DNA of 64,000 nucleotides from an uncultured Pelagibacteraceae bacterium (lineage in GTDB: Bacteria; Pseudomonadota; Alphaproteobacteria; Pelagibacterales; Pelagibacteraceae): positions 1 to 64,000 of the forward strand of contig CACKZV010000003.1 of assembly GCA_902604795.1 (NCBI GenBank), in the 5' to 3' direction. Below the pieces are notes generated by a model. That model had not been told where the DNA came from. It did no database searches and was given only the letters and a program-made list of their open reading frames with translations. Position 1 is the first letter of the stretch, and every line of letters begins with the position of its first letter. Of this stretch, positions 38,023 through 53,417 are shown piece after piece. Made by a program: the position numbers and the translations under genes.

Positions 38023-38483
38023 TTTTGATTTAATAATTCTTTTATAATTGCTCCTGCTTTAGAAAAATCAATACTGTCAGCATTATTTTTCTTTAGTTCA
38101 CCCATAACTTTTCCCATGTCTTTTAATGATTTTGCACCTGTTGATTTAATTACTTCTTCACAAATTTTCTTAGTATCCTCTTCGCTAATTTGTTTAGGTA
38201 AATATTGACTAATTACATTAACTTCTTGTTCTTCTATATCCTGGAGATCCTTACGATTATTTTTTTTATACAATTCAATTGATTCGGATCGTTGTTTAAT
38301 CATTTTTTTTAATAGTTTCTTGATATCCTCATCATCTGTTTCCTTTTTTTCTACCCCAGATCTGTTGTTAATATCTAAATCTTTAATACCGGATAAAATT
38401 AACCTGTAAGTTGATATTTTATTTTTATCTTTAGATTTTAAAGCTGTTTTATAGTCTAACTCTATACTTTCTCTTAATGACAT
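38019..38483 (-). CDS. yqeY: GatB/YqeY-domain protein
   Basis: 154 aa from the ATG at 38483 (MSLRESIELDYKTALKSKDK); the frame continues 27 codons upstream into hydrophobic residues not seen in the family. Helical N-terminal part with the YRLILSGIKDLDI block, basic middle (KKMIKQRSESIELYKKNNR), then EEQEVNVISQYLPKQISEED and GKVMGELKKNNADSIDFSKAGAIIKELL, the tRNA-binding tail shared with GatB. Precise function is unknown in the family; association with tRNA amidation is suggested. Lies before dnaG and diverges from carA. Confidence 0.88.
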   Translation of the reverse strand: MSLRESIELDYKTALKSKDKNKISTYRLILSGIKDLDINNRSGVEKKETDDEDIKKLLKKMIKQRSESIELYKKNNRKDLQDIEEQEVNVISQYLPKQISEEDTKKICEEVIKSTGAKSLKDMGKVMGELKKNNADSIDFSKAGAIIKELLNQK

Positions 38484-38556
38484 ATTTAATCTTAGCGTAT
38501 TAAAAATATTCTTCAAAAAGAAAAATATTTTTTTTACAAAATATACATTAGATGTG

Positions 38557-38585
38557 TTGCGCAAAAAAAGGTTTTATTGTATAGA
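38557..38585 (+). promoter_or_regulatory. Candidate sigma-70 promoter of carAB
   Basis: TTGCGC (38557-38562) and TATAGA (38580-38585) are 17 bases apart in the 123-base divergent gap between yqeY and carA. Expected start is near 38592, giving a leader of about 15 bases before the TTG start of carA. Hexamers match consensus only partly, so this is tentative. I see no attenuator or pyrimidine-responsive leader. Confidence 0.4.
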
Positions 38586-38606
38586 CCTTTAACTCATGAG
38601 TTGTAA

Positions 38607-39800
38607 TTGATCAAAAAACAAAAAAAAAAAATTGCAATTAATCATCCATTTCCTACAGGTATCTTAGTTCTAGATAACAAGCTAGTTTTTAAAGGTTATG
38701 GGCTTGGATATGAGGGAACTTCAACTGGAGAGGTTTGTTTTAACACATCTTTAACAGGATATCAGGAAATTATATCAGATCCATCTTATGCTGGACAAAT
38801 TATAAACTTTACATTTCCTCACATTGGAAACGTTGGAACCAATAATGAGGATTTAGAATCTGATAGAATTTGGACGAAAGGTGTAATATTTAATTCCGAA
38901 ATTACTTCTCCATCAAATTACAGAGCATTACAGACATTGGATAAATGGCTTAAAAAAAATCAAATTGTTGGGTTAACTGGATTAGACACTAGAAGCTTAA
39001 CAAACTTTATTAGAGATAAGGGTGCTCCAAAAGGTACTATTACAAATAATAAAAAAGGTAAATTTAATATTAAAAAACTTACCAATATGTCAGTTAAATG
39101 GCCTGGTTTAAATGGATTAGATCTTGCTGAAGAAGTATCAACAAAAAAAACTTATATATGGAAAGGGTTTAAAACGTGGAAAAAGAATGTCGGATATAAA
39201 AAGAATTCAATAAAAAAATTTAAAATTATTGCAGTTGATTATGGGATTAAGAAAAATATTTTAAGATATTTCTCAGATTATAACTGTGAGGTAAAGGTAG
39301 TTTCTTGTAAATTATCTGCTGATGAAATTGTGAAATTAAAACCTGATGGTATTTTTTTATCAAATGGGCCTGGAGATCCAGCGGCCACCGGAAAATATGC
39401 AATTGATACGGTTCAAAAATTAATTAAATTAAATTATCCTATATTTGGAATTTGCCTCGGTCATCAAATTTTAGCTTTGGCTTTAAATGCAAAAACAAAA
39501 AAAATGAAATTAGGTCATAGAGGTGCCAATCATCCAGTCAAAAATTTTATGAATAATTCAGTTGAGATTACAAGTCAAAATCATGGATTTGTTGTTGTAG
39601 AAAAAAGCTTATCTAAAAATATTCAAATTACTCATAAGTCACTCTTTGACGATACTATTGAGGGAATTAAATTAAAAAACAAACCTGTCTTTTCTGTTCA
39701 GTACCATCCAGAAGCAAATCCTGGACCTCAAGATAGTCAATACTTATTCAAAAACTTTATTGAAGATATAAAAAAACATGCCAAAAAGAAAAGATATTAA
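38607..39800 (+). CDS. carA: Carbamoyl-phosphate synthase small subunit
   Basis: 397 aa class I glutamine amidotransferase. N-terminal CarA domain ([35 protein letters not shown]) then GATase with nucleophile Cys283 (FGICLGHQ) and His367/Glu369 (YHPEA). Start is TTG at 38607: it is preceded in frame by a TAA stop at 38604 and no ATG occurs before conserved sequence, so a non-ATG start is required. Supplies ammonia to CarB for pyrimidine and arginine synthesis. Overlaps carB by 23 bases. Confidence 0.95.
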   Translation: MIKKQKKKIAINHPFPTGILVLDNKLVFKGYGLGYEGTSTGEVCFNTSLTGYQEIISDPSYAGQIINFTFPHIGNVGTNNEDLESDRIWTKGVIFNSEITSPSNYRALQTLDKWLKKNQIVGLTGLDTRSLTNFIRDKGAPKGTITNNKKGKFNIKKLTNMSVKWPGLNGLDLAEEVSTKKTYIWKGFKTWKKNVGYKKNSIKKFKIIAVDYGIKKNILRYFSDYNCEVKVVSCKLSADEIVKLKPDGIFLSNGPGDPAATGKYAIDTVQKLIKLNYPIFGICLGHQILALALNAKTKKMKLGHRGANHPVKNFMNNSVEITSQNHGFVVVEKSLSKNIQITHKSLFDDTIEGIKLKNKPVFSVQYHPEANPGPQDSQYLFKNFIEDIKKHAKKKRY

Positions 39801-42800
39801 AAAAATATTAGTTATTGGAGCAGGCCCAATAATAATTGGACAAGCATGTGAATTTGATTATTCGGGTACACAAGCTTGTAAGGCTCTTAAAGATGAGGGT
39901 TTTGAGGTAGTTTTAATAAATTCAAATCCTGCAACTATTATGACTGATCCTGGAGTTGCTGATAAAACCTATATTGAACCCATCACAATTCCTGTTTTAG
40001 AAGAAGTCATTAAAAAAGAAAAACCTAACGCAATTTTACCAACAATGGGGGGACAGACCGCATTAAATTTAGCAATAAGTGCTGAAAAAAAAGGACTGCT
40101 TAAAAAATACAAAATCGAATTGATAGGCGCAAAGTCCAAAGCAATTGAAAATGCTGAAGATCGTAAAAAATTTAGAAAAAATATGTCTGACATTGGTTTA
40201 GATCTGCCAAAATCAAGAATTATAAATCACTTTAAGGATGCAGCCAAATGTTTGAAGGAGATAGGATTGCCAGCAATAATTAGACCATCTTTTACCTTAG
40301 GTGGTTTGGGAGGAGGTATTGCTAAAAACAAAAAAGATTTCTTTAAACTTGTCAAAACTGGGATGAATGAGTCCCCTCAAAATCAGGTTTTAATCGAAGA
40401 GTCATTAGAAGGCTGGAAAGAATTTGAAATGGAGGTTGTAAGAGACAAAAAAGATAACTGTATAATTATTTGTTCAATAGAGAATGTGGACCCAATGGGA
40501 ATCCATACTGGGGATTCTATCACGGTTGCTCCAGCATTAACTTTAACTGATAAAGAATACCAGATAATGAGAAATGCATCTATTGATTGCTTAAGAAAAA
40601 TTGGAGTTGAAACGGGTGGATCAAATGTTCAATTTGCAATAAATCCTAGAAATGGAAGAATGGTTATAATAGAAATGAATCCAAGAGTATCAAGATCATC
40701 TGCTCTTGCGTCAAAAGCAACAGGTTTCCCAATTGCTAAAGTAGCAGCCAAACTCGCGGTGGGTTATACTTTAGATGAATTAAAAAATGAAATTACAAAA
40801 GTAACTCCAGCTTCATTTGAACCAACAATTGATTATGTAGTTACAAAAATACCAAGATTTACATTTGAAAAATTTTCAGACACTAAAGCGGTACTTGGAA
40901 CTTCAATGAGATCTGTTGGTGAAGCAATGGCCATTGGAAGAAACTTCAAAGAATCTTTTCAAAAAGCCTTGGTATCCCTAGAAACCGGATTTTCTGGATT
41001 GGATAATATTTTTAATTATTCAAAAAAAGATATTTTAAAAAACTTAAAGATTAATATTCCAAATAGATTAATATTAATTGCTGAAGCTTTTAGAAAAAAT
41101 ATTTCTTTAGATAAAATATATAAATTATCAAAGGTTGATCCTTGGTTCTTAAATCAAATTAAAGACCTTATCAATGAAGAAAAAAATATAAAGAAGAGAG
41201 GTATTCCTAAAACATATAATGAATTTAACAGAATAAAATCTATTGGTTTTTCAGATAAAAAATTATCAGACATTACTGGGATAAAAGAAAAAATTATAAG
41301 ATCTAAAAGGGTAGCACTTAAAGTTTTTCCAGTATTTAAAAAAGTGGACACTTGTGCTGCAGAATTTAAATCCTTTACTCCATATATGTACTCTACATAC
41401 CAAAGAAACTTTTCATTAAATACAGAGTGTGAGTCAAATCCTAGTAATAAGAAAAAAATAATAATACTAGGAGGGGGTCCAAATAGAATTGGACAAGGTA
41501 TAGAGTTTGATTATTGTTGTTGTCAGGCAAGCTTTTCTTTAAGGGAAGCTGGATTTGAAACTATTATGGTTAATTGTAATCCTGAAACAGTTTCAACAGA
41601 CTATGACACAAGTGACAGACTTTATTTTGAGCCATTGGTTGAAGAATATGTTCAAAATATTATTCTAAAAGAAAAATCAAAAGGAAACCTTATTGGGATT
41701 ATTGCTCAATTTGGAGGCCAAACTCCAATTAAATTAGCAAAATTCTTACATGAAAATAAATTACCAATACTTGGTACTCAATATACTTCCATTGATCTTG
41801 CAGAGGACAGGGATAGATTTAGAGATCTATTGATTAAATTAAATTTAAAACAAGCAGAAAGTGGAATAGCTAACAAATTTGATCAAGCGATTAAAATAAG
41901 TGAAAAAATTGGGCTACCTGTTGTTGTTAGACCTTCATATGTTTTAGGTGGAAGAGCAATGGAAATTGTTCATGATAAAAGCCAACTTAAAAAGTTTATT
42001 AATGAAGCTTTTAAAGCTTCAGAACAAAATCCTGTTTTAATCGATAAATTTATAGATCACGCAATGGAAGTTGATGTGGATGCTATCTCTGATGGTAAAG
42101 ATGTTTATGTTGCTGGTATTATGCAACATATTGAAGAAGCGGGAGTGCATTCTGGGGACTCTGCTTGTTGTCTACCTCCAGTTTCTATCAAAGATAATCT
42201 TTTAAAAGAAATTAAAATTCAAACGAGAAAATTAGCTTTAGCATTAAAAGTTAAAGGACTTTTAAATATTCAATTTGCGATTAAAAAAGATGAAATATTT
42301 GTTATAGAAGTAAATCCAAGAGCTAGTAGAACCGTTCCATTTGTATCAAAAGCTAATGGAATACCATTAGCCAAAATTGCATCAAGAATAATGGCAGGTG
42401 AAAAACTTTCAAAATATAAATTAAAATATAAAACGAATAAAAAATTTGCTGTAAAAGAGGCTGTATTTCCATTTAATAAATTCCCAGACAGCGATTTATT
42501 GCTTGGACCAGAGATGAAATCAACAGGTGAAGTGATGGGGTTTGATGATGATTTTGGAATGGCAATTGCTAAAAGTCAAATTGCAGCAGCAAACTCATTG
42601 CCTACCAAAGGTTTGGCTTTTTTGTCAGTTAAAGATTCACACAAACAAGAGATTATTGGTGTTGCTCAAAGATTAATAAAACTTGGATTTACTTTATCAG
42701 CCACAAGAGGAACTGCAGAAATATTAATAAAAAATGGAATGAACTGTAGAAAAATTAATAAGGTAAGCAGTGGAAAACCCCACATAGTAGATATCCTAAA

Positions 42801-43002
42801 TTCTAAAAAAATATCCCTAGTGATTAATACAGGTGGTGGAAATAGTGAAAATAGAATTAGCGATGCAATAGCACTAAGGAGAGGGACTTTAGCTAATAAA
42901 ATTCCTTATTGTACAAATATGTCTACTGCATATTCATTTTTAGAAGCAATAAATGCTCTAAAAACCAAAAAACTTAAAGTTAAAGCTCTTCAAGAAAACT
43001 AA
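39778..43002 (+). CDS. carB: Carbamoyl-phosphate synthase large subunit
   Basis: 1074 aa, complete. Two homologous ATP-grasp halves: first with [23 protein letters not shown] and [12 protein letters not shown] (carboxyphosphate), second beginning about residue 557 with [17 protein letters not shown] and [14 protein letters not shown] (carbamate phosphorylation), oligomerisation domain between, and C-terminal MGS-like allosteric domain ([14 protein letters not shown]). Its last four bases overlap the stop of the converging ATP-grasp gene. Confidence 0.97.
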   Translation: MPKRKDIKKILVIGAGPIIIGQACEFDYSGTQACKALKDEGFEVVLINSNPATIMTDPGVADKTYIEPITIPVLEEVIKKEKPNAILPTMGGQTALNLAISAEKKGLLKKYKIELIGAKSKAIENAEDRKKFRKNMSDIGLDLPKSRIINHFKDAAKCLKEIGLPAIIRPSFTLGGLGGGIAKNKKDFFKLVKTGMNESPQNQVLIEESLEGWKEFEMEVVRDKKDNCIIICSIENVDPMGIHTGDSITVAPALTLTDKEYQIMRNASIDCLRKIGVETGGSNVQFAINPRNGRMVIIEMNPRVSRSSALASKATGFPIAKVAAKLAVGYTLDELKNEITKVTPASFEPTIDYVVTKIPRFTFEKFSDTKAVLGTSMRSVGEAMAIGRNFKESFQKALVSLETGFSGLDNIFNYSKKDILKNLKINIPNRLILIAEAFRKNISLDKIYKLSKVDPWFLNQIKDLINEEKNIKKRGIPKTYNEFNRIKSIGFSDKKLSDITGIKEKIIRSKRVALKVFPVFKKVDTCAAEFKSFTPYMYSTYQRNFSLNTECESNPSNKKKIIILGGGPNRIGQGIEFDYCCCQASFSLREAGFETIMVNCNPETVSTDYDTSDRLYFEPLVEEYVQNIILKEKSKGNLIGIIAQFGGQTPIKLAKFLHENKLPILGTQYTSIDLAEDRDRFRDLLIKLNLKQAESGIANKFDQAIKISEKIGLPVVVRPSYVLGGRAMEIVHDKSQLKKFINEAFKASEQNPVLIDKFIDHAMEVDVDAISDGKDVYVAGIMQHIEEAGVHSGDSACCLPPVSIKDNLLKEIKIQTRKLALALKVKGLLNIQFAIKKDEIFVIEVNPRASRTVPFVSKANGIPLAKIASRIMAGEKLSKYKLKYKTNKKFAVKEAVFPFNKFPDSDLLLGPEMKSTGEVMGFDDDFGMAIAKSQIAAANSLPTKGLAFLSVKDSHKQEIIGVAQRLIKLGFTLSATRGTAEILIKNGMNCRKINKVSSGKPHIVDILNSKKISLVINTGGGNSENRISDAIALRRGTLANKIPYCTNMSTAYSFLEAINALKTKKLKVKALQEN

Positions 43003-44444
43003 GCATCCACAACCATTGTATCTTTAGAACCACCTCCTTGTGAACTATTTACTATGGTACTTCCTTTTCTTAAGGCAACTCTAGTAAGTCCTCCCATAGT
43101 CACATAAGTAGACTTACCATTTAATATAAACGGTCTTAAATCTAAATGCCTAGGCTCTATTCCATTTTCAGAGATTGTTGGAATTGTTGATAATATCTCC
43201 AAAGGTTGAGCTACAAATTCTCGTGGATTTTGTTTTATTTTTTTTATCATTTCCTCTCTCTCTTTTTTTGGAGCTTTAGGACCTATCATTATCCCATAAC
43301 CTCCAGAGGCATTTGCAGGTTTAACAACCAATTTAGATATATTTTCAATAACGTGCTGTCTGTGAACTTTATTTTCACATAAAAATGTTTCTACTTGGTT
43401 TAATTTTGGCTGTTCCCCTAAATAGTAAACAATCATTTTGTTTACATAAGCGTAAACTGCTTTATCATCTGCTACACCTGTTCCAATTGCATTAATTATT
43501 GCAACATTTCCCTTTTTCCAACATTTGAATAATCCAGGTACTCCAATGAGAGAACTTTTGTTAAATACTTTAGGATCAAGAAACGTATCGTCTAATCTTC
43601 GATATATACAGTCAACTTTTAATTTACCTTTAACAGTTTTCATATAGACATAATCATTTTCAACAAATAAGTCTTTGCCCTCAACCAAGGCTATTCCCAT
43701 TTGTTCTGCTAAGAATGAATGTTCAAAATAGGCAGAATTATAAATACCCGGTGTCAATACGACCATATGAGGATTGTCTGTTTTTTTTGGAATACACTCA
43801 ACCATACTTTGGTAAAGTTTGTTGGAATATTGATGGACTGATGAAACTTTGTATCTTGTGAATAATTCTGGAAATACATCCCTCATAACCATTCTATTTT
43901 CTAGCATGTACGAAACACCAGAAGGAACGCGTAGATTATCTTCAAGGACTAAATACTCTCCATTATAATTTCTTATTAAATCTATACCTGAAATGTTTGC
44001 CCAAGCTTTGTACTTTGGTGAAAAACCCTCACATTCTTTCAAATAGTATGGTGAATTAAATATCAAATCTCTAGGTATAACTTTATCCTTAAAAATTTTT
44101 TTCTTGTTATAAACATCGTCAATAAATAAGTTTAATGCTTTAACCCTTTGGGTTAATCCTCTTGATATTTTATTCCATTGAGACTTGGGTATGATTCTCG
44201 GGATAATATCTAAGGGCCACTTTTTTTCCTCTGCTCTATTATTTGCGGCATAAACTCTAAAATTTATACCTCTAGCACTTATTGTGCTTTGACAATTTTT
44301 TTCAATTTCCTGTAATTTTTTTTTTCCATGCCTTTCTAGAATACCTGACATTATTCTAGCATGCTTTCTAAGCTTGTTATCTTCTGTCAAATATCCATCA
44401 TATGCGGACTTAGCATCATAATTTTTCCAAAACGAAGTAACCAT
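42999..44444 (-). CDS. Circularly permuted ATP-grasp type 2 protein (Anbu-cluster type)
   Basis: 481 aa. Family blocks visible: [52 protein letters not shown]-equivalent [98 protein letters not shown] (ATP-binding) and [11 protein letters not shown]. Members of this family are predicted peptide or amide ligases and are usually in an operon with the proteasome-like protease Anbu, an alpha-E (DUF403) protein and a transglutaminase-like protease. Here it diverges from the Anbu gene (107-base gap) and its expected alpha-E neighbour is replaced by carB. Substrate unknown. Confidence 0.85.
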   Translation of the reverse strand: MVTSFWKNYDAKSAYDGYLTEDNKLRKHARIMSGILERHGKKKLQEIEKNCQSTISARGINFRVYAANNRAEEKKWPLDIIPRIIPKSQWNKISRGLTQRVKALNLFIDDVYNKKKIFKDKVIPRDLIFNSPYYLKECEGFSPKYKAWANISGIDLIRNYNGEYLVLEDNLRVPSGVSYMLENRMVMRDVFPELFTRYKVSSVHQYSNKLYQSMVECIPKKTDNPHMVVLTPGIYNSAYFEHSFLAEQMGIALVEGKDLFVENDYVYMKTVKGKLKVDCIYRRLDDTFLDPKVFNKSSLIGVPGLFKCWKKGNVAIINAIGTGVADDKAVYAYVNKMIVYYLGEQPKLNQVETFLCENKVHRQHVIENISKLVVKPANASGGYGIMIGPKAPKKEREEMIKKIKQNPREFVAQPLEILSTIPTISENGIEPRHLDLRPFILNGKSTYVTMGGLTRVALRKGSTIVNSSQGGGSKDTMVVDA

Positions 44445-44551
44445 ATCTAAGATTTTTTATTAAATAAATTTGCAAAACAAATGCTAAAATTAAATATCAG
44501 CTATGACATAAAAGGTTTGAAAAATATGGCTTTTTTAAATAAGAATTAGTC

Positions 44552-45277
44552 ATGACATATTGTATAGGAATTAAAACAAACGAAGGACTAGTATTTGCAT
44601 CAGACTCCAGAACCAACGCTGGTTTGGATAACGTAAATATATATTCTAAAATGTTTACACATGATGTTGGGGATAGAACAATAGTAATTGTTACATCAGG
44701 GAATTTAGGAACATCACAGGCAGTCTATAAATCAATTGAAAAAGATTTAGGTAGCTCATCTGGAATAATGAATTTAAATACTTGCAAAGATTTTGAACAA
44801 ATCGCTTCGTATGTTGGATCTTTAAATATTGAGCACTCTTCACCTCAGGGAATTAATACTGATAATGTACTTTTAGGTTCAACTTTTATTATTGGTGGGC
44901 AAATAAAAGGACAAAAAACAGAACTGTACCTTATTTATCCTCAGGGAAATTATATAAGACCAGCAGATAGTAAACCCTATCTTGTTATTGGTGAAGTTAA
45001 ATATGGAAAACCAATACTAGATAGAGTTATTAAACCAAATGTATCAATTGGAGATGCATCTAGATGTGCTTTAATATCCATGGACTCAACTTTAAAAAGT
45101 GATTTAACTGTAGGACCACCAATAGACTTTGCAATTTATAAAAAAGATGAAAATAAATTAGCTTCTTTAAAATGTTTAAGTTTAAATGATGAGGATTATT
45201 CGAAAGTTTGTAATACTTGGTCTGAGGGAATTTTTAAAGTTTTTGACACTTTTCCTAGATTCGATTGGGAAGATTAA
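44552..45277 (+). CDS. Anbu-type proteasome-like Ntn peptidase
   Basis: 241 aa, Ntn-hydrolase fold like HslV and the proteasome beta subunit. The start MTYCIGIKTNEGLVFASDSRTNAG puts Thr2 as the nucleophile after Met removal, with Asp18 and Lys33 at the positions of the proteasome Asp17/Lys33 catalytic set. No long propeptide, as is usual for Anbu. LLGSTFIIGGQIKG and YGKPILDRVIKPNVSIGDASRCALISMDSTLKSDLTVGPPI match the family. Anbu assembles into rings; its substrates are not established. Next to the permuted ATP-grasp gene, its standard partner. Confidence 0.88.
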   Translation: MTYCIGIKTNEGLVFASDSRTNAGLDNVNIYSKMFTHDVGDRTIVIVTSGNLGTSQAVYKSIEKDLGSSSGIMNLNTCKDFEQIASYVGSLNIEHSSPQGINTDNVLLGSTFIIGGQIKGQKTELYLIYPQGNYIRPADSKPYLVIGEVKYGKPILDRVIKPNVSIGDASRCALISMDSTLKSDLTVGPPIDFAIYKKDENKLASLKCLSLNDEDYSKVCNTWSEGIFKVFDTFPRFDWED

Positions 45278-45939
45278 TCTTCTACCTTCCAATCAGTTTT
45301 AAAAGTAACATAATTTACTTGTAAGCATCTTCTCTCTTTTATTATTTCTTTTTTTTCCATCCCATGCCAAGTGTCAGGACCACTTGAAAAAAAATATCCA
45401 TAATTATCTTTATAGGGCAATGTTTTTATGAGCTTTAAATCATTATCATAAAAATCTGTTCCTAAATCCTCACTTTCATTATGTTTATTAACGAATAAGA
45501 GGCATGACATAAGTTTCTCTTTGATATCGCAATGTGGCTTTAACCAGAAGCCTTCTCGATCACAAATTACTTCAACTCTTATATAGGAATTTGATAAGTC
45601 CTTGTTAATTAATTCAGATATTTTTTGATATGTTTTTTTATTTTGAAGTTCTTTAATTAGATTAGTAAGTCCTGGGAATTCATTACTATTTTCCCTGGTG
45701 ACAAAACATCTAAATTTTAAGGCTTTCCCACCATCTGAAATACCTTCCCTAAATTTTCCTTCTCCTCCATCTATAGCTCTAGTACCGTCATAATTGAGAT
45801 TATGTTTTGCTGGATCGGTAATATCAGCTGAAACTATTTCATTTATTTGTTCATCTGTAAGAGGCTTGTTTAATTCCCAATGTACGAAAGGACTGTCAAA
45901 TTTTTTTGAGTCATTAAGAATTGAATTTAAATATGACAT
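45274..45939 (-). CDS. 2-oxoglutarate/Fe(II)-dependent oxygenase-like protein
   Basis: 221 aa. Double-stranded beta-helix oxygenase pattern: iron ligands H136-x-D138 (KPHCDIKEK) and H192 (DTWHGME), with Arg203/Arg204 11-12 residues later as the likely 2-oxoglutarate salt bridge (ERRCLQVNYV). EDLGTDFYDND and YFFSSGPDTWHG agree with the 2OG-FeII_Oxy_3/prolyl-hydroxylase-like group. No signal peptide. Substrate unknown; proteins of this kind hydroxylate amino acids, proteins or sugar chains. Coupled by TAATG to the upstream ELM1-like gene and overlapping the end of the Anbu gene by four bases. Confidence 0.7.
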   Translation of the reverse strand: MSYLNSILNDSKKFDSPFVHWELNKPLTDEQINEIVSADITDPAKHNLNYDGTRAIDGGEGKFREGISDGGKALKFRCFVTRENSNEFPGLTNLIKELQNKKTYQKISELINKDLSNSYIRVEVICDREGFWLKPHCDIKEKLMSCLLFVNKHNESEDLGTDFYDNDLKLIKTLPYKDNYGYFFSSGPDTWHGMEKKEIIKERRCLQVNYVTFKTDWKVED

Positions 45940-46883
45940 TAGCTATTTAATCTCTCTTTTATGATTTTTGCTACTCTATTTGCTTCATCAAGTTTTTGAT
46001 AGGTCCATTTTTCCATATCTTCTCCAAGGTTTCTTGTGATATTTAATTCTCTGAATAAGTTTCTAAATCTTTGGAATCTTATATCATTTTTTCTAGGCAT
46101 AATATTTGCAATATAAACTGGTTTTCCAGTTAAGGCAGCTTCTGAAATCATTGAGCTAGAGTCACATGTAACAACAATATTTTCAGAAATAGCTAGAGCT
46201 GATAAGTAAGCTTTTTTGTCAACGTTCATTACAACGGTGTGATTTTCGCCAAAAAATTCTTTAGCATAGTGAATAGTATTAAGTGGAGTTCTCATTGATG
46301 GTATCACAACAAGTTGAAATTCATGTTTTTTCAAAAGTTTGTAAAATATTGAAAAAATGTGTTTCATATTTTTTGTTGAATAATCGTAGTATTTTGTGGG
46401 CCCACCCATTATTAAGCACCAGATTTTTCTGTCATCTTTTTTTATAAAAGAGTTTAAATAACTCTTATGCTCGACTATTTCACTTTCTGTAAGATAATGT
46501 AGAGCACCTTTAGTAGTAATGACATTTGACCCGTTAATTCCATCATGTTCTGGGGCTACTATAAAATCAAAGTAATTTAAGTTTATTTTTGGATCTTGAA
46601 TATGGATATTTAAAACTTTTTTGTTTGAAATATTTTTTAAATGGATAGATGGAATTATACTTTTTCGGCCACAAGATATTATTAAATCATAATCGGAGTG
46701 ATTTATTTTTTTATAAACACTTTGAGAAATCGGTGTAAATTTTGATGGAATTAACTTCCACAAATTTTTTAGTTCAACCTTATGGTGAGTAAATTCTATA
46801 TCTAAAGCTTTAGCTAAGCCTTCAACCTGGCTCAGCATTCCGTGCATACCCTCGGTCAATAAAATACCTTTTAATTTGCTCAT
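45939..46883 (-). CDS. ELM1/GtrOC1-like (mitochondrial fission ELM1 family) putative glycosyltransferase
   Basis: 314 aa. Pattern of the ELM1 family: N-terminal LLTEGMHGMLSQVEGLAKAL, IISCGRKSIIPSIHLK, VLNIHIQDPKINLNYFDFIVAPEHDGINGSNVITTKGALH, LIMGGPTKYYDYS, and C-terminal VTCDSSSMISEAALTGKPVYIA, which resembles the donor site of GT-B glycosyltransferases. Bacterial members often lie near envelope sugar genes; function is not established, and plant ELM1 acts in mitochondrial fission. It is coupled to the downstream oxygenase gene by a one-base overlap, suggesting a two-gene unit. Confidence 0.75.
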   Translation of the reverse strand: MSKLKGILLTEGMHGMLSQVEGLAKALDIEFTHHKVELKNLWKLIPSKFTPISQSVYKKINHSDYDLIISCGRKSIIPSIHLKNISNKKVLNIHIQDPKINLNYFDFIVAPEHDGINGSNVITTKGALHYLTESEIVEHKSYLNSFIKKDDRKIWCLIMGGPTKYYDYSTKNMKHIFSIFYKLLKKHEFQLVVIPSMRTPLNTIHYAKEFFGENHTVVMNVDKKAYLSALAISENIVVTCDSSSMISEAALTGKPVYIANIMPRKNDIRFQRFRNLFRELNITRNLGEDMEKWTYQKLDEANRVAKIIKERLNS

Positions 46884-46903
46884 TATTAACTATATAGACC
46901 TCT

Positions 46904-47851
46904 ATGAGTGAAAAACCAACTAAACATACAAAAGTGTTAATAATTGGATCTGGTCCAGCTGGCTACACTGCTGCTGTTTATGCAGCAAGAGCTATGCTAA
47001 AACCAATGTTAGTTGCAGGTATGCAGCCAGGTGGTCAACTAACAATTACGACTGATGTTGAAAACTATCCAGGCTTTGCTGATGTTATACAAGGACCATG
47101 GTTAATGGAACAAATGAGAGAGCAAGCAAGAGCAGTAGGAACAGATTTAATTGAAGATCACATTCAATCAGTAAATTTAAAATCTAAACCTTTTGAAGCA
47201 ATCGGCGATGGTGGACAAAAATATACCGCAGACTCAATTATAATTTCAACAGGTGCTCAAGCAAGATGGTTGAATATTGAATCTGAAGAAAAATTTAAAG
47301 GATTTGGAGTTTCAGCATGTGCAACATGTGATGGTTTCTTTTTTAAAGATAAAACAGTAGCTGTAGTTGGAGGTGGAAATGCAGCAGTTGAAGAGGCAAT
47401 GTTTCTTACAAAATTTGCATCAAAAGTACAGTTAATTCACAGAAGAAATGAACTAAGAGCAGAAAAACTTTTACAAAAAAAATTAATGGAAAACAAAAAA
47501 ATTGAAATTATCTGGGACTCTGTTGTTGAAGAAGTAATTGGGGATGAAGAACCAAAAAATGTAAAAGGCTTGAAAATTAAAAATATTAAAACTAATGAAA
47601 TATCAGAGTTAAGAATTGATGGTTTATTTATAGCTATTGGTCATGACCCTGCTACTTCGCTATTTAAAGATCAATTAGAAATGGATGATACAGGTTATCT
47701 AATTACAAAAAGTGATTCTACAGAAACAAATGTTCCGGGTGTTTATGCTGCTGGAGATGTTAAAGACAAAATTTTTAGACAAGCAGTAACAGCAGCAGGA
47801 ATGGGCTGTATGGCTGCCCTAGAAGCAGAAAAATATTTAGCTTCAAATTAA
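46904..47851 (+). CDS. trxB: Thioredoxin-disulfide reductase
   Basis: 315 aa, full length. FAD loop VLIIGSGPAGYTAAVYAARA (11-30), redox-active C139-A-T-C142 followed by Asp, NADPH loop VVGGGNAAVEEA near 154-165 and HRRNELRA, and C-terminal FAD motif GVYAAGDVKDK. It reduces thioredoxin with NADPH. Only 20 bases separate it from the divergent ELM1-like gene, so their promoters must overlap coding sequence. Confidence 0.96.
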   Translation: MSEKPTKHTKVLIIGSGPAGYTAAVYAARAMLKPMLVAGMQPGGQLTITTDVENYPGFADVIQGPWLMEQMREQARAVGTDLIEDHIQSVNLKSKPFEAIGDGGQKYTADSIIISTGAQARWLNIESEEKFKGFGVSACATCDGFFFKDKTVAVVGGGNAAVEEAMFLTKFASKVQLIHRRNELRAEKLLQKKLMENKKIEIIWDSVVEEVIGDEEPKNVKGLKIKNIKTNEISELRIDGLFIAIGHDPATSLFKDQLEMDDTGYLITKSDSTETNVPGVYAAGDVKDKIFRQAVTAAGMGCMAALEAEKYLASN

Positions 47852-47875
47852 TTTAAGATCATTTATAAGTTATCC

Positions 47876-48259
47876 ATGGAAAATATAGTTAAACAAATCC
47901 AATTAATAGCTTTAGTAATTATACTTGCTGCTACAGTTATAGCATTTGGTATCGAAATATATCAAATGATACTTGTTCAAAAAGTTACTTTGGCTGATTT
48001 GCTTTTGCTTTTCCTATACTTAGAAGTTTTAGCAATGGTAAGAGTATTTTGGGAAAGTCAGTCAATTCAAATAACTCTCCCGTTATTTATTGCAATTACT
48101 GCCCTTTCTAGATTTATAATTTTACAAGGAAAATCAATTAATCCAGAAGTATTATTATATGAAGCAGGCGCCATTGTTTTAATCGCTATAGCAATTCTTG
48201 TTTTAAGATTTAGAAACTCTCCATTATTTGGTTTAGAGAAAAAGAAAAAAACTAAATAA
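47876..48259 (+). CDS. PsiE-family membrane protein
   Basis: 127 aa, four predicted transmembrane segments (about 7-31, 38-56, 63-84, 90-110) and a basic C-terminal tail (LEKKKKTK). The central LADLLLLFLYLEVLAMVRVFWESQSIQITLPLFIAITALSRFII stretch is typical of the phosphate-starvation-inducible PsiE family, whose molecular role is unknown. Lies 24 bases after trxB and 11 before an SDR gene in the same direction; probably co-transcribed with trxB. Confidence 0.75.
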   Translation: MENIVKQIQLIALVIILAATVIAFGIEIYQMILVQKVTLADLLLLFLYLEVLAMVRVFWESQSIQITLPLFIAITALSRFIILQGKSINPEVLLYEAGAIVLIAIAILVLRFRNSPLFGLEKKKKTK

Positions 48260-48270
48260 TTTTCAAAGAA

Positions 48271-52661
<4,391 letters not shown>

Positions 52662-52683
<22 letters not shown>

Positions 52684-53417
52684 TTACTGGTGGAGCCACT
52701 AGAATTGGTGCTGCTATAGCTAGAAAACTTTCAGGCAAGGGAGTAGAAATTGTAATTCATTATAACAAATCAAAAGTAAAGGCTGAAAAACTTAAAAAAG
52801 AATTATCTATAAATGGTACAAAAGTTTATTTGATTAAAGGAGATCTAAGTGTTGAAAGTGATGTAAATAAGATTGTTAAATTTGCAAAATCCAAATTAAA
52901 ATATTTTGATTGTTTGATAAATAATGCTTCTCTGTTTGAAAATGATAAATTAGAAAACTTTAACACAGATAGTTGGGGACAACATTTAAGAACAAATCTA
53001 AGAACACCTGCGCTTTTGTCAAAAGAATTTGCTAAAAATATTAAGAGTAAAAATAATAATATTATAAATATAATTGATCAAAGAGTTTTTAAACTTACTC
53101 CCTATTTTTTTTCATATACCATAAGTAAAACTGGACTTTATACCCTTACAAAAACTAGTGCCATGAGTTTGGCGCCAAAAATAAGAGTTAATGGAATTGC
53201 CCCTGGTCCTACAATTAAAAACAAGAGACAAAGTGAAAAACATTTTAAAAAACAATACATGGCAACACCTCTCAAAAGACAAGTAGATGTTCAACAAATA
53301 TGCAACGCGGTAAACTTTTTTATTAAAAATATATCTATTACTGGACAAGTATTGGCAATAGATAGTGGTCAAAACTTAAATTGGCAAACTCCAGACATAA
53401 TGGGTGGAAAAGAATGA
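52662..53417 (+). CDS. FolM/PTR1-like short-chain dehydrogenase (pteridine reductase)
   Basis: 251 aa SDR. Cofactor loop TGGATRIG at residues 9-16 and NNAS at 87-90. The catalytic set is Asp139, Tyr152, Lys156: Asp replaces the usual SDR serine 13 residues before Tyr, exactly as known for pteridine reductase PTR1 (Asp-Tyr-Lys). HYNKSK favours NADPH. The surrounding wording ([34 protein letters not shown]) also fits FolM/PTR1. With folB two genes on, a role as dihydromonapterin or dihydrofolate reductase is the best inference. Coupled by ATGA to the hydrolase gene. Confidence 0.8.

Noticed and set aside
44445-44551. Promoter pair in the ATP-grasp/Anbu divergent gap
   Set aside because: Several weak -10-like hexamers (TAAATA, TAAGAA) but none with a convincing -35; too uncertain in this base composition.
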